Numbered from the stretch's first letter, positions 43,342 to 53,900 are shown. The stretch is DNA of 64,000 bases from Novosphingobium profundi (GCF_018491765.1 NZ_JABWCU010000003.1:248001-312000), one strand, 5' to 3'. Notes: generated by a model from the sequence alone, not told the origin. A program made the numbers and translations.

Positions 43342-44457
43342 TCAGGCCGACAGGGGCTCCGCGGACATCGAAAGGGGCGGCGTGGCCTGACGGTTGGCGG
43401 CGACGAGACGTGCGATGAAGGCGAGCTTCGCGACGATCGCGTCGGAAAGGCGGAAGGGGTAGGCATCGCTCTGGCCCATCGAGCGGTTCATGCAGTTGAG
43501 CGCGAAGGCGAGCGGCTCCATGTGGCGAACAAGCGTCGCGGCGCTGGCGGTGTAGGGATCGAAGCGGACCTCGATCTCCTCGCTATCGGGGGCTTCGGGC
43601 AATTGCAGCGACAATTCGAGGCTTCCGGCGGTCGCGAGCAGGTCGACCATGTGCAGGTAGTGCGCCCAGGTCTCGGCGAAGTCCTCCCAGGGGTGCGAAG
43701 TCGCGTAGTAGCTGACGTAGGCTTCGGTCCAGACCACGTTCGAGTCGCCGTTGTAGTGGTTTTGCAGGGCCTGCTGGTAGTCGGCGCGTTCGTCACCGAA
43801 GATCTCGCGGAATTCCGCGAGCGCGGATGGGTCGTTCTCCACCAGCCGCGACCAGTAGTGGTGTCCCACCTCGTGCCGGAAATGGCCGAGAAGCGTACGA
43901 TAGGGTTCGCCCATGGCCGCGCGGGTGCGTTCGCGTTCGGCGTCGTCGGCCTCGATCAGGTTCAGCGTGATGAGGCCGGAGTCGTGCCCGGTCATGACTT
44001 GCGGCCTGCCCTCCTTCTCCGCTGCGGGATCATAGAGGAAATCGAAGGCGAGGCCCTGGCGTCCCGGCGCCTCCTCGGCTTTGGTCTCGAGCGGCAGGAG
44101 CAGCTTCAGAAGCGTGTGGATCATGCGCCGCTTGGCCGCCTCGATCCGCGCCCAGCGCGGGGGCACGGAAGGTTCCGCAAGGTCGGGGATCGTGCGGTTG
44201 TGCCGACAGGCACGGCACAAGTGGCTGGGTTCGTCGGGTTCGACCAGCCAGTTGCAGATCGCGTGGTCGTCGTTGTTGGCGCAGACCACCACGTCGCGGG
44301 TTTCGCCCTGCGCGTCGCGCCAGAGGGTGGCCTCGTCGGCGAGGAAGCGGAACGCATCGGTCATTGGGTCGAAGCCGAGCGTGGCACCGCAATGCGGGCA
44401 CAGGCGCGCTTCGAAATGGATTGGACGCTGGCAATTGGGGCAGGCGAACGCGTGCAT
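43342..44457 (-). CDS. zinc-ribbon putative metallopeptidase (DUF2248 type)
   Basis: A 371-residue cytoplasmic protein with an N-terminal zinc ribbon (C6-x2-C9 and C20-x2-C23), a second cysteine set (C59, C68, C81, C84) and an HEVGH zinc-protease motif at residues 195-199 (FRHEVGHHYWSRL). Later acidic/His residues (TEAYVSYYATSHPWEDFAETWAHYLH) resemble the third ligand region. This domain order matches the zinc-binding metallopeptidase family of unknown substrate. The ATG at 44457 was chosen because the zinc ribbon begins immediately. It is divergent from the YdeP-like gene. Confidence 0.85.
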   Translation of the reverse strand: MHAFACPNCQRPIHFEARLCPHCGATLGFDPMTDAFRFLADEATLWRDAQGETRDVVVCANNDDHAICNWLVEPDEPSHLCRACRHNRTIPDLAEPSVPPRWARIEAAKRRMIHTLLKLLLPLETKAEEAPGRQGLAFDFLYDPAAEKEGRPQVMTGHDSGLITLNLIEADDAERERTRAAMGEPYRTLLGHFRHEVGHHYWSRLVENDPSALAEFREIFGDERADYQQALQNHYNGDSNVVWTEAYVSYYATSHPWEDFAETWAHYLHMVDLLATAGSLELSLQLPEAPDSEEIEVRFDPYTASAATLVRHMEPLAFALNCMNRSMGQSDAYPFRLSDAIVAKLAFIARLVAANRQATPPLSMSAEPLSA

Positions 44458-44520
44458 GCTAGGTCTTCCTGATCGGGTGCTCACACCCCCTCGGTGGAGG
44501 TGCGGTCCCGATAACGCACC

Positions 44521-44640
44521 AAGACGCGGGTTGGTTCGCGTCTTGCGCACCGAAAAAACCACCCTCACGTCTTTCGGCAAGGGTGGAACTGCGTCTACCA
44601 TTGTAACGGTTACCTCTTGCAGGTCCTTGCCGAAAGGTGG
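44521..44640 (+). promoter_or_regulatory. structured leader with competing stems before the YdeP-like gene
   Basis: Three stems can form. AAGACGCG/CGCGTCTT (44521-44528 with 44537-44544) closes an 8-base loop. CCACCCT/AGGGTGG (44559-44565 with 44580-44586) closes a 14-base loop. CTTTCGGCAAGG/CCTTGCCGAAAG (44571-44582 with 44625-44636) is a perfect 12-pair stem that shares bases with the second, so only one of the two can exist at a time. GTAAC-G-GTTAC (44603-44613) lies within the last loop. This is typical of attenuators and riboswitches, but no known class was recognised. Confidence 0.45.
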
Positions 44641-44692
44641 AACCAGCAGGGGGCGCTGCGCATTTTGCCCAAGGAATTACGGGAGAAAGTCG

Positions 44693-46969
44693 ATGTCCAA
44701 GAGCCCCAAGGTCCAGAGCTACAAGGGATCGGCGGGGGGCTGGGGATCGCTCAAGGGCATTTCGCGCATCGAAAAGTCGCAGAAGGCGGGCCCCTCGGTG
44801 CTCGACACGCTGCGCCAGCTCAACAAGCCGGGTGGCACGATGTGCACCTCGTGCGCGTGGGTGAAGTCGGAAAAGCCCAAGCCCTTCGAATTCTGCGAGA
44901 ATGGCGCCAAGGCAACACTCTGGGACCTCACCACCGACCGTTGCACGCCCGATTTCTTCGCCGCGCACAGCGTCAGCGAGCTTGCCACCTGGTCGGACTA
45001 CGAGCTGGAGATGGAAGGGCGGCTGACCCATCCCATGCGCTACGACGCGGCCAGCGACCACTACGTTCCGGCGACCTGGGACGAGGCTTTTGCGGCAATC
45101 GGGGCCAAGCTGCGTACGCTCGATCCTAAGGGGGTGACCTTCTACGCCAGCGGCAAGGCCGCGCTCGAGCCGAGCTATCTCTACGCGCTTTACGCGCGGA
45201 TGTACGGCAACAACAACCTGCCCGACAGCTCGAACATGTGCCACGAGACGACGTCAGTCGGGCTCAAGAAGGTGACCGGATCGCCCGTCGGTACCTGCCA
45301 GATGGACGATTTCGAGCACTGCGATGCGATCTTCTATCTCGGCCAGAATCCCGGCACCAATTCGCCGCGCATTCTTCATCCGCTCCAGAAGGCGGTGAAG
45401 CGGGGCTGCAAGATCGTGGTCTTCAACCCGCTCAAGGAAAAGGCGCTCACCGAGTTCCGCAGCCCGCAGAGCCCGGTGCAGATGACCTTCGGCAAGGCCA
45501 CCCGCATGAGTCATCTCTACCTGCAGGTGCGCCCGGGCGGCGACATCGCGGCGCTGATGGGCACGATGAAGCGGGTAATCGAGCGCGACGAGCAGGCCAA
45601 GGCGCGGGGCGCGCGGCGTGTTCTCGACACCGCGTTCCTGGAACAACACACGCATGGGCTCGAACCCTTCCTTGCCAGGCTCACGGCTACCTCATGGGAG
45701 GAACTCGAGGAAGCGAGCGGGGTGACCCGTGTCGAGATGGAGGCGGCGGGCGACATCTACGCCGATGCCACCAAGGTCATCGGCATCTACGGCATGGGCC
45801 TTACCCAGCACGTGCACGGGAACCAGGCGATCGGCCTGCTGGTCAACCTGCTGCTGCTGGGCGGAAACATCGGGCGCCAGGGGGCCGGGTGTTCGCCTAT
45901 CCGTGGCCATTCGAACGTGCAGGGCCAGCGCACCGTTGGGATCACCGAGAAAGTCGCGCTTGCCCCGGTCGAGAAATACCGTGAGATACTGGGGCTCGAA
46001 ACCCCGCCAGAGGATGGTCATACCACCGTCGAGTTCCTCGAGGCGCTGCTGGCGGGGACCAACACCGGGTACATCGGCCTTGGCGGCAACCTCGCGCGCG
46101 CCATCCCCGACCACGACCGGGTCTACCCGCATTGGCGCGGCATGGAACTGACCGTCCACATTGCCACCAAGCTCAACAAGACGCATTGCATGCCCGGCAA
46201 GGAAGCCTGGCTGCTGCCATGCCTGGTACGCGCCGAGGAGGACATCCAGGCGACGGGCAACCAGTGGGTCTCGATGGAGGACAGCTTCAGCCACGTCTCG
46301 GCCTCGAAGGGCAAGCGCAAGCCCGCGAGCGAGCACCTGATGAGCGAGACCGCGATCATCTGCGAGATGGCCAAGGCGACCCTTGCGCCCAATCCGCGCT
46401 GGAAGTGGGATGCCTGGCGGGGAGACTATGCCCGCATCCGCGACCTGATCGCGCGTACGTATCCCGAGCAGTTCTACGACATGGATAGCCGCATGCACGA
46501 GGCGGGCGGCTTTTACCGCGGCAATGCGGCACGCGAGCGAATCTGGAAGACCGAAAGCGGCAAGGCCGAGTTCACCACACCCAGTGTCCTCAACGCCTGT
46601 GGCATCCGCGGCAATCCGGGCGGAATGCATCTCGTCACGCTGCGCTCGAACGACCAGTTCAACACCACGATCTACGGCTTTTCGGACCGTCTGCGCGGGC
46701 TCGAGGGTAATCGCATGATCGTGCTGCTCAGCCCTGACGAGATCGCGCGCCTGGGCCTTCGCGAATATCAGGAGGTTTCGCTGGTGACCGAAGTCGGCGA
46801 CAACGTCGAGCGGCGCGTCTCGGGCCTCTCGGTGCGCGCCTACGACCTGCCCAAGGGCACTGTCGTCGGCTATTTCCCCGAACTCAATCCGCTCGTGCCG
46901 CTGTGGTACCATGACGAATTGGCCAAGACCCCGGCGAGCAAGGGGATTCCCGTTCGTATCGAGGATTGA
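44693..46969 (+). CDS. FdhF/YdeP-family molybdopterin oxidoreductase
   Basis: A 758-residue cytoplasmic molybdopterin-dinucleotide enzyme of the YdeP type (about 759 residues in E. coli). The N-terminus has C51-x2-C54 (MCTSCAW) and a following FCENG for a probable iron-sulfur site. The core has SSNMCHETTSVGL, GQNPGTNSPRILH, GMGLTQHVHGNQAIGLLVNLLLLGGNIGR and a C-terminal cap SNDQFNTTIYGFSDRLRG. There is no Tat signal. The physiological reaction of YdeP-type proteins is not established, although links to acid resistance have been reported in E. coli. GGGAG lies 8 bases before the ATG. PaoABC follow after 227 bases. Confidence 0.9.
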   Translation: MSKSPKVQSYKGSAGGWGSLKGISRIEKSQKAGPSVLDTLRQLNKPGGTMCTSCAWVKSEKPKPFEFCENGAKATLWDLTTDRCTPDFFAAHSVSELATWSDYELEMEGRLTHPMRYDAASDHYVPATWDEAFAAIGAKLRTLDPKGVTFYASGKAALEPSYLYALYARMYGNNNLPDSSNMCHETTSVGLKKVTGSPVGTCQMDDFEHCDAIFYLGQNPGTNSPRILHPLQKAVKRGCKIVVFNPLKEKALTEFRSPQSPVQMTFGKATRMSHLYLQVRPGGDIAALMGTMKRVIERDEQAKARGARRVLDTAFLEQHTHGLEPFLARLTATSWEELEEASGVTRVEMEAAGDIYADATKVIGIYGMGLTQHVHGNQAIGLLVNLLLLGGNIGRQGAGCSPIRGHSNVQGQRTVGITEKVALAPVEKYREILGLETPPEDGHTTVEFLEALLAGTNTGYIGLGGNLARAIPDHDRVYPHWRGMELTVHIATKLNKTHCMPGKEAWLLPCLVRAEEDIQATGNQWVSMEDSFSHVSASKGKRKPASEHLMSETAIICEMAKATLAPNPRWKWDAWRGDYARIRDLIARTYPEQFYDMDSRMHEAGGFYRGNAARERIWKTESGKAEFTTPSVLNACGIRGNPGGMHLVTLRSNDQFNTTIYGFSDRLRGLEGNRMIVLLSPDEIARLGLREYQEVSLVTEVGDNVERRVSGLSVRAYDLPKGTVVGYFPELNPLVPLWYHDELAKTPASKGIPVRIED

Positions 46970-47196
46970 ACTTTCGCGCAGGGGTGGACACCCCGTCGCT
47001 GCGCGGGCAAACTGAAGGCACTTCGAAAAAATCACGACCCGATTTTGGCGCGATGCGGAACGCAGGCGCCCTTGAGGGCTTTCAACAGGGATGGGGGCAC
47101 CGGAACGGCAAGGTTCTCGGGGCCCTTTCTCGTTTTGGGCAATGCGCCAGTCGGCGCGCCAGGTGCGACACACAGGACAAGAGAAGGTTTCTTCCC

Positions 47197-47844
47197 ATGG
47201 ATGAGCCCGGTTATTTCGCGGTTTCCCGGCGCGGGGTGCTGCAGAGCGGCGCGGCGGGGTTCGCTGCCGGCACGGTGCCCGGGGCCAGCGTGGCCTTCGC
47301 GGCGGAAAACAAGGCGGGCGCGATCGCCGTGTCGCGGATGCCGGTTCGGCTCGAGGTCAACGGCGAAGGCCATGACCTCACGCTCGATACGCGCACCACG
47401 CTGCTCGACGCGCTGCGCGAGCACTTGCACATGACCGGCACCAAGAAGGGCTGCGACCACGGCCAGTGCGGGGCCTGCACGGTGATCGTCAACGGCGAGC
47501 GGATCAATTCGTGCCTTTCCCTCGCGGTCATGCACGAGGGCGATGCGATCACCACCATCGAGGGGCTCGGCACGCCCGAGGCGATGCATCCGATGCAGGC
47601 CGCTTTCGTCAAGCACGACGGGTACCAGTGCGGCTATTGCACGCCGGGCCAGATCTGCTCGGCGGTTGCGGTGCTCAAGGAGATCGCGGCCGGGGTGCCC
47701 AGTCACGTGACCGAGGACTTGGGCGCACCAATGCAGGCCTCCAACATGGAAATGCGCGAGCGCATGAGTGGCAACATCTGCCGCTGCGGGGCCTATTCGA
47801 ACATTGCCGAGGCGATGGCGCAGGTCGCGGGAGAAAGTGCATGA
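47197..47844 (+). CDS. paoA: periplasmic aldehyde oxidoreductase, [2Fe-2S] subunit
   Basis: A 215-residue iron-sulfur subunit of a PaoABC-type aldehyde oxidoreductase, which oxidises aromatic aldehydes to acids in the periplasm. A Tat signal ([13 protein letters not shown], from residue 10) precedes the plant-type cluster (C86, C91, C94, C106) and the second cluster (C145, C148, C195, C197). In this family PaoA alone bears the export signal and carries the folded partners across. AGAAGG precedes the ATG. Its last four bases overlap paoB (ATGA). It is distinct from the IorA-like subunit at 5208. Confidence 0.93.
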   Translation: MDEPGYFAVSRRGVLQSGAAGFAAGTVPGASVAFAAENKAGAIAVSRMPVRLEVNGEGHDLTLDTRTTLLDALREHLHMTGTKKGCDHGQCGACTVIVNGERINSCLSLAVMHEGDAITTIEGLGTPEAMHPMQAAFVKHDGYQCGYCTPGQICSAVAVLKEIAAGVPSHVTEDLGAPMQASNMEMRERMSGNICRCGAYSNIAEAMAQVAGESA

Positions 47845-48797
47845 AGCCGTTCACCTTCGAGCGCGTCTCCAGCCCGGCGCAAGCCGCGGCTGCCGCCGCG
47901 AAGAGCCGGGGCGCCCGGTTCATTGCGGGTGGAACGAACCTGCTCGACCTCATGAAGCTCGAGATCGAGGCGCCCACGCACCTCATCGACGTGACGCAGA
48001 CCGGGCTTGGTGAAATTTCGGCGACGGGTGATGGGGGGCTGCGCATCGGCGCGCTCGTCACCAACACCGCGCTCGCCGCGCACGAGCGGGTCAAGCGCGA
48101 CTACGGCGTGCTCAGCCGCGCGATCGTCGCGGGGGCCTCCGGGCAACTGCGCAACAAGGCCACGACGGGCGGCAACCTGCTCCAGCGCACGCGTTGTCCC
48201 TATTTCTACGACACCAACATGGCCTGCAACAAGCGGGTGCCCGAGAGCGGCTGTTCGGCGCGCGGCGGCGTGAGCCGCCAGCTCGGCATCGTGGGCGTGA
48301 GCGAGGCCTGCATCGCGACCTATCCCGGCGACATGGCAGTGGCGCTGCGCGTGCTCGACGCGGTGGTCGAGACGGTCCGTCCGGACGGTTCGGCGCGGAC
48401 AATCCCGATTGCCGAATTCCATCGCCTCTGGGGCGATACCCCGCATATCGAAACCGCTCTCGAGCCCGGTGAGATGATCACCGCGGTCGTCCTGCCCGCG
48501 CCGCTTGGCGGCACGCATCTCTACCACAAGGTGCGCGACCGGCGCTCCTATGCCTTCGCGCTCGTCTCGGTGGCGGCCGTGCTCGACGCAGAGGGGCGTG
48601 GCCGGGTCGCCGTAGGGGGTATTGCTCCGCGTCCCTGGCGGGTGGAGGCGGCCGACGCGGCCTTGCCCGACGCCGCCGCCGCCGCACGCGCTTTGACGCA
48701 AGGGGCGAGCCCCACCGACCAGAACGCCTTCAAGATCGCCCTCGTCGAACGCACGCTGGCCGGCGTTCTTGCCAAGGCTCGGGGAGAATTCGCATGA
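47841..48797 (+). CDS. paoB: periplasmic aldehyde oxidoreductase, FAD subunit
   Basis: A 318-residue FAD-binding subunit. [14 protein letters not shown] and [15 protein letters not shown] match the flavin-binding regions of the CO-dehydrogenase/xanthine dehydrogenase medium subunit. An inserted loop has four cysteines, C119, C129, C138 and C157, which in E. coli PaoB hold an extra [4Fe-4S] cluster. There is no signal peptide of its own. It overlaps both paoA and paoC by 4 bases, so all three are translationally coupled. Confidence 0.93.
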   Translation: MKPFTFERVSSPAQAAAAAAKSRGARFIAGGTNLLDLMKLEIEAPTHLIDVTQTGLGEISATGDGGLRIGALVTNTALAAHERVKRDYGVLSRAIVAGASGQLRNKATTGGNLLQRTRCPYFYDTNMACNKRVPESGCSARGGVSRQLGIVGVSEACIATYPGDMAVALRVLDAVVETVRPDGSARTIPIAEFHRLWGDTPHIETALEPGEMITAVVLPAPLGGTHLYHKVRDRRSYAFALVSVAAVLDAEGRGRVAVGGIAPRPWRVEAADAALPDAAAAARALTQGASPTDQNAFKIALVERTLAGVLAKARGEFA

Positions 48798-51001
48798 AGT
48801 ACGTCGAACCCGTCGGCGAGACGCCGATCGACCGTCAGCGCGTGGTCGGTCGCCCGACCCCGCGCATCGAAGGGCCGCTCAAGGTCACCGGCCGCGCCCA
48901 CTATGCCTATGAGCGCCACGATGTCGTCGAAGACCCGCTCTACGGCTTCGTCGTCGGCTCGGCGATCGCGCAAGGGCGCGTGACCGGCTTCGATTTGGCC
49001 GAGGCCAAGGCGCAGCCGGGCGTCGTCGAGATCCTCACCACGACCGAGATGGAGGCGCTGCCGCTCGGGCTGGGCAATTCCACAACGCTGTTTGGCGGCG
49101 ATGTGATCCACCACTACCATCAGGCGATCGCGCTGGTGGTCGCGCGCAGCTTCGAGGAGGCGCGCGCCGCCGCCTCGCGGGTGCGGGTTTCCTATGCGCG
49201 CACGCCCGGGCACCACGATCTGGCGTCGATCGCCGACACCGCGCCCTTCGCCAAGGACGGCGACAAGGGGCCCGACGTCAGTGCGCTGGGCGATTTCGAG
49301 GCGGCCTACGCCAAGGCGCCGGTGCGCATCGACGCGACCTACACGACGCCCGACGAAAGCCATGCGATGATGGAGCCGCACGCGACCACGGCGCACTGGC
49401 AGGGCGACAAGCTGACCTTGTGGACCTCGAACCAGATGATCAGCTGGGGCAAGGATTCGATCGCCAATGTCCTTGGCCTGAAGCCCGAGAACGTGCGTCT
49501 GGACTGTCCCTATCTCGGCGGTGGTTTCGGCGCCAAGCTGTTCCTGCGCGCCGATGCCGTGCTGGCGGCGCTGGGCTCGAAGCGGACGCAGCGCCCGGTC
49601 AAGGTCATGCTGTCGCGCCCGCTCGTCTTCAACAACACCACGCACCGCCCGGCAACGATCCAGCGCCTGCGTTTCGGGGCGGACAAGGACGGGCGCATGA
49701 CCGCCTTCTCGCACGTTTGTACCTCGGGCAACCTGCCCGGTGGCGACATCGAGAACGGCGTGTCGCAAAGCCGCCTGCTCTACGCCGCGCCTAACCGCTA
49801 CACCGCGCACCGTCTTGCCGAACTGGACCTGCCCGAAGGCGCCTCGATGCGCGCGCCGGGCGAGGCGGCAGGCATGATGGCGCTCGAAGGGGCGATGGAC
49901 GAACTGGCCGAGGCGCTCGGCATGGACCCTGTCGAGCTGCGCATCGTCAACGATACCCAGGTCGATCCCGAGAATCCGGAGCGCAAGTTCTCCAACCGCA
50001 AGCTGGTCGAATGCTTGCGCCGGGGGGCCGAGGCCTTCGGATGGGACGCGCGCAACACGACGCCGGGCGGACGGCGCGAGGGACGCTGGCTGATCGGGCA
50101 CGGCATGGCGGTAGGCTTTCGCAACTCGATCCCGCGCAAGTCCGCGGCGCGCGTGCGTCTGTCAGGCAACGGCCAGGTCACCGTGGAGACCGACATGACC
50201 GACATCGGCACCGGCACTTACACGATCCTCGCCCAGACGGCGGCCGAAATGCTGGGCCTGCCGCTCGAGGCGGTTTCGGTGACGCTGGGCGATTCCGACC
50301 ATCCCGCCGCCTGCGGATCGGGCGGGCAGTGGGGCGCGGCCAATTCGACCTCGAGCGTCTATGCGGCCTGCGTGAAAGTGCGCGAGACCGTGGCGACGCG
50401 CCTGGGCTTCGATCCGGCCAAGGCCGATTTCAGCGACGGTTCGGTGCACCAGGGAAGCGAGAGCCGTCCGTTGGCGGATGCGCTGGGCGCGGGCGAGATC
50501 GTTGTCGACGAATCCATCGAATACGGCGACTTGGCCGAGAAGTTCCAGCAGTCGACCTTTGCGGGCCACTTCGTGGAACTGGCCGTCGATGCCTATACCG
50601 GCGAGACGCAGGTGCGCCGCATGCTCGCCTGCTGCGAGGCGGGGCGCATCCTCAATCCGGTCTCGGCGCGTAGCCAGGTGATCGGGGCGATGACGATGGG
50701 CGTGGGCGCCGCATTGACCGAGGAGCTCGCGGTCGACACCCGTTACGGCTTCTTCGTCAACCATGACCTTGCCGGCTACGAAGTTCCGGTCCACGCCGAC
50801 ATCCCGCACCAGGAGGTGATCTTCCTTGAGGAGCTTGATCCCGTGGCTTCGCCGATGAAGGCGAAGGGCGTGGGCGAACTGGGCCTGTGCGGAGTGGGCG
50901 CGGCCGTGGCCAATGCGCTTTACAACGCGACCGGCGTGCGCGTGCGCGAATATCCGCTCACGCTCGACAAGTACCTCGACAAGCTGCCCGCCATCGCCTG
51001 A
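48794..51001 (+). CDS. paoC: periplasmic aldehyde oxidoreductase, molybdopterin subunit
   Basis: A 735-residue catalytic subunit with Mo-cofactor motifs [43 protein letters not shown] and the catalytic Glu695 in [12 protein letters not shown], at nearly the same position as in E. coli PaoC (732 residues). It would oxidise aldehydes in the periplasm, possibly detoxifying those made by aromatic catabolism. It ends at a strong bidirectional terminator shared with rlmN. A maturation chaperone (PaoD/XdhC-like) is not in the window. Confidence 0.94.
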   Translation: MKYVEPVGETPIDRQRVVGRPTPRIEGPLKVTGRAHYAYERHDVVEDPLYGFVVGSAIAQGRVTGFDLAEAKAQPGVVEILTTTEMEALPLGLGNSTTLFGGDVIHHYHQAIALVVARSFEEARAAASRVRVSYARTPGHHDLASIADTAPFAKDGDKGPDVSALGDFEAAYAKAPVRIDATYTTPDESHAMMEPHATTAHWQGDKLTLWTSNQMISWGKDSIANVLGLKPENVRLDCPYLGGGFGAKLFLRADAVLAALGSKRTQRPVKVMLSRPLVFNNTTHRPATIQRLRFGADKDGRMTAFSHVCTSGNLPGGDIENGVSQSRLLYAAPNRYTAHRLAELDLPEGASMRAPGEAAGMMALEGAMDELAEALGMDPVELRIVNDTQVDPENPERKFSNRKLVECLRRGAEAFGWDARNTTPGGRREGRWLIGHGMAVGFRNSIPRKSAARVRLSGNGQVTVETDMTDIGTGTYTILAQTAAEMLGLPLEAVSVTLGDSDHPAACGSGGQWGAANSTSSVYAACVKVRETVATRLGFDPAKADFSDGSVHQGSESRPLADALGAGEIVVDESIEYGDLAEKFQQSTFAGHFVELAVDAYTGETQVRRMLACCEAGRILNPVSARSQVIGAMTMGVGAALTEELAVDTRYGFFVNHDLAGYEVPVHADIPHQEVIFLEELDPVASPMKAKGVGELGLCGVGAAVANALYNATGVRVREYPLTLDKYLDKLPAIA

Positions 51002-51009
51002 CAACAGCA

Positions 51010-51046
51010 AAAAGGGCGGCCGGAATGTACGTCCGGCCGCCCTTTT
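51010..51046. terminator. bidirectional Rho-independent terminator between paoC and rlmN
   Basis: A perfect 15-pair stem (AAAAGGGCGGCCGGA with TCCGGCCGCCCTTTT) and a 7-base loop, with an A-run on the left and a T-run on the right, so it serves both converging genes. Confidence 0.92.
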
Positions 51047-51070
51047 CGTAGTCCTTGCCTGCGCTGTGCG

Positions 51071-52384
51071 TCATTCGGCCGCGGCGGCGAGTTCCTTGTC
51101 CTTTTCCGCGTAGAGGCGGTCCATCTCGGCGCGGCTCTTCTTTTCGGCGGCAGTCTTGAGCTGGCCGCAGGCGGCATCGATGTCGCGCCCGCGCGGGGTG
51201 CGCACAGGCGCCGAGATGCCCGCCTCGAAGACGATGTTCGAGAAGGCCTTGATGCGCTCGGGCGTCGAGCATTCGTAGGCGGCGCCGGGCCAGGGGTTGA
51301 ACGGGATGAGGTTCACCTTGGCGGGCAGCTTGTAGTGCTTGAGCAGGCGCACGAGTTCGCGCGCGTCGGCGTCGCTGTCGTTCTTGTCCTTGAGCATCAC
51401 GTATTCGAAAGTGATGCGCCGGGCGTTGCTGGCGCCGTGGTAGTTGGCGCAAGCCTCGAGCAGGGCCTCGATGCCGTACTTCTTGTTGATCGGCACGATC
51501 TCGTCGCGCACGTCCTTGGTCACCGCGTGCAGCGAGACCGCAAGGTTCACACCGATTTCCTGGCCGCAGCGCTCCATCTGCGGGATCACGCCCGAGGTGG
51601 AGAGCGTGATGCGCCGGCGCGAGAGCGCCAGGCCGTCGCCGTCCATCACGAGTTTCAGGGCATCGCGCACGTTGTCGAAATTGTAGAGCGGCTCGCCCAT
51701 GCCCATCATCACGATGTTGGTGAGCAGGCGCCCGTCGGCCGAGTAGGAACCTTCATCCTCATCCTCGTCGAGCCCCGCCATCGTGGCCAGGCGGGTGTCG
51801 GAAGCGGACTTGGGCCATTCGCCCAGTGCATCGCGCGCGAGCATGACCTGGCCGACGATCTCGCCCACGGTCAGGTTGCGCACGAGGCGCATGGTGCCGG
51901 TGTGGCAGAAGCGGCAGTTGAGCGTGCAGCCGACCTGCGAGGAGACGCACAGCGTGCCGCGGTCCGCATCGGGGATGAAGACCATCTCGTAGTCATGGGC
52001 GTCCGCGGTGCGCAGCAACCATTTGCGGGTGCCGTCGCTCGAGTGCTGGGCTTCGACGATTTCGGGACGGCCCACGACGAAGCGCTCCGCCAGCCAGGGC
52101 CGCATGGTCTTGGCGATGTCGGTCATCGCCTCGAATTCGGTCACGCCACGGTGGTAGAGCCAGTGGTAGACCTGCTTGGCGCGCAGCTTGGCGGCCTTGG
52201 CATCGAGGCCAGCCCCCTCGAACAGTTCGGCGATGCGTTTCTTGGGCAGGCCGATGAGGTCGGTGCGGCCATCGGCGCGCGGCGTCACGCCATCGACGAG
52301 CGTCGGGCGGGGAACCGGCATCGGTTCGTTCGGACCGGGGATCGTCATGATCCCCCCGGCGGGCAGGGAATTCGTGTCTGTCAT
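51071..52384 (-). CDS. rlmN: dual-specificity 23S rRNA/tRNA adenine-C2 methyltransferase
   Basis: A 437-residue radical-SAM methyltransferase that methylates C2 of A2503 in 23S rRNA and A37 of some tRNAs. The cluster-binding cysteines are C153, C157 and C160 (GCTLNCRFC), the mechanistic cysteine near the C-terminus is C406 (IDAACGQL), and the SAM-binding region is [14 protein letters not shown]. It is longer than typical RlmN (about 385), with an extra N-terminal segment and an acidic insert GLDEDEDEG near 215. A second in-frame ATG at residue 13 is a possible start. Confidence 0.93.
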   Translation of the reverse strand: MTDTNSLPAGGIMTIPGPNEPMPVPRPTLVDGVTPRADGRTDLIGLPKKRIAELFEGAGLDAKAAKLRAKQVYHWLYHRGVTEFEAMTDIAKTMRPWLAERFVVGRPEIVEAQHSSDGTRKWLLRTADAHDYEMVFIPDADRGTLCVSSQVGCTLNCRFCHTGTMRLVRNLTVGEIVGQVMLARDALGEWPKSASDTRLATMAGLDEDEDEGSYSADGRLLTNIVMMGMGEPLYNFDNVRDALKLVMDGDGLALSRRRITLSTSGVIPQMERCGQEIGVNLAVSLHAVTKDVRDEIVPINKKYGIEALLEACANYHGASNARRITFEYVMLKDKNDSDADARELVRLLKHYKLPAKVNLIPFNPWPGAAYECSTPERIKAFSNIVFEAGISAPVRTPRGRDIDAACGQLKTAAEKKSRAEMDRLYAEKDKELAAAAE

Positions 52385-52637
52385 GATTGGCGCTGCCTAT
52401 ACGCGATTTTCGCCGGAAACGAAAGATGGGCCCGCCTTGGCGCGCGCAAACGTCGCGCAGGGCCTCTGCGTTCCCGCCACTCGTCGCGTGGAACACTCGG
52501 TGTGTCGTGCGAGTGTGGCAAAAAAACATCAATGATTTCGTTGTCTTACGTTCATGAAACTCCGGTCGAGGGCTGGGCATTTCACTGGTCCATGCCGGGT
52601 CGCAACCCTGCACACAAAAACAAGACTGGAGTTTGAG

Positions 52638-53309
52638 ATGAAGAAGATCCTGTTCACACTTGCCGCCGGTACCGCGATCGCAGCCACGCCCGCGATGGCG
52701 CAGGACGTGGGTCCGGTCGGCCCGTTCGACGGCTTCCACGTCGAGGCCCTGGGCGGCTACGACATCACCCAGGCGGGCAGCAGCGTCGATGACGATTCCT
52801 CGATTGACAACGATCAGTCGATCGACGGCTTCACCTATGGTGTCGGCGCGGGTTACGACTTCAAGGTCGGTGACCGCTTCGTGGTCGGTCCCGAAGCCGA
52901 AGTGACCTGGTCGACCGCCAAGACCGAATTCAACGACGGCGACTGGGAAGGCTTCGGCATCGGCAACGTCAAGACCAACCGTGACCTCTACGTCGGCGCG
53001 CGTGCCGGCTACATCGTCGGGCCCAAGACCATGCTCTACGTGAAGGGCGGTTACACCAACGCCAAGTTCGACGTGAACAACGGCACCGACGGAACGCGCT
53101 ACGGTCGCGACATCGACGCCGACGGCTGGCGCGTGGGCGCGGGTATCGAGCAGGCGGTGACCAACAACGTCTTTGCCAAGCTCGAGTACCGCTATTCGAA
53201 CTATGAGAAGGGCGAAGTCGACTACACCGCCGACATCCCCGATAGCCAGCGCTTCGACCTCGACCTCGATCGTCACCAGATCATGGCTGGCGTGGGCGTG
53301 CGCTTCTAA
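52638..53309 (+). CDS. outer-membrane beta-barrel protein (Omp25/Omp31-like)
   Basis: A 223-residue small outer-membrane barrel. The signal peptide is residues 1-21 (ending AMA|QD). The mature part has alternating aromatic and polar residues, GYDFKVGDRFVVGPEAEV, YVGARAGYIVGPKTMLYVKGGYT and the terminal strand IMAGVGVRF with Phe at the end. GGAG lies close upstream of the ATG and a strong terminator follows. The 253 bases upstream are AT-richer and should hold its promoter. It may be structural or porin-like. Confidence 0.88.
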   Translation: MKKILFTLAAGTAIAATPAMAQDVGPVGPFDGFHVEALGGYDITQAGSSVDDDSSIDNDQSIDGFTYGVGAGYDFKVGDRFVVGPEAEVTWSTAKTEFNDGDWEGFGIGNVKTNRDLYVGARAGYIVGPKTMLYVKGGYTNAKFDVNNGTDGTRYGRDIDADGWRVGAGIEQAVTNNVFAKLEYRYSNYEKGEVDYTADIPDSQRFDLDLDRHQIMAGVGVRF

Positions 53310-53339
53310 GCGCCTGCGGTCTTCAACGAACCGAGTGGG

Positions 53340-53367
53340 AAGGGCGGGGCTGATGCTCCGCCCTTTT
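53340..53367 (+). terminator. Rho-independent terminator after the outer-membrane protein gene
   Basis: AAGGGCGG pairs with CCGCCCTT around a 10-base loop, ending in a TTTT run. Confidence 0.85.
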
Positions 53368-53384
53368 CGCGTGCGGTGTACGGC

Positions 53385-53897
53385 TTAGCGCAGGCGCGCG
53401 CAGCCCAGCAGCGCCGCGTCGATGGCCGAGGCCGCACCTGAAAGTTGCCAGGTGTTCGAAAAACGCCCGCCCTTGGCATCGCGCGCGCTCACGGTCATCG
53501 AGCTCGCCGAGCGCATGGCCGCGATGATCGCCGCGTTCTGCCGGTCGTCGAGAGGCCAGGCATCGCCGCCGCCGCCGGTCAGGGCAAAGCGCTCGCGCCC
53601 GATGCGCAGCGAGATCGGGCTCCCGGGGGCCATCTTGCGCGAGACGCGGAAATGAAGCTGGTTGCGCCGGTCGCGCCGCGGCCAGGTTCCGATCGCGGCA
53701 AAAGGCTGGTAGTCGCGCCACATCTGGCTGGGCGCCGCCTCGGCGATGGCATAGCAGCGCGGCACCACCGGATCGCGAAAGACACCCCAGTTCTCGTAGA
53801 GCCCGAGGCTCTCGCGCGCCTCGAGCGAAGGCGCGCCGATTGGAGCAAGGGCGAGGAGGCTGGCAAGGCCGGCGCACCACAGGCGGGGATGGCGCAT
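53385..53897 (-). CDS. secreted protein of unknown function, possibly IalB-like
   Basis: A 170-residue protein with a signal peptide (residues 1-27, ending LEA|R). The mature part begins ESLGLYENWGVFRD and has a run RVSRKMAPGSPISLRIG, then a Gly-rich turn and WQLSGAASAIDAALLGCARL. The layout, a small exported beta-rich protein with two cysteines, resembles the invasion-associated locus B family, but no diagnostic motif was recognised. It starts 3 bases after greB ends, so the two form an operon. Confidence 0.7.
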   Translation of the reverse strand: MRHPRLWCAGLASLLALAPIGAPSLEARESLGLYENWGVFRDPVVPRCYAIAEAAPSQMWRDYQPFAAIGTWPRRDRRNQLHFRVSRKMAPGSPISLRIGRERFALTGGGGDAWPLDDRQNAAIIAAMRSASSMTVSARDAKGGRFSNTWQLSGAASAIDAALLGCARLR

Positions 53898-53900
53898 TGG

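Noticed and set aside
44521..44544. AAGACGCG/CGCGTCTT hairpin as a terminator
   Set aside because: No gene ends upstream in the rightward direction and no T-run follows; it is better viewed as part of the leader structure.
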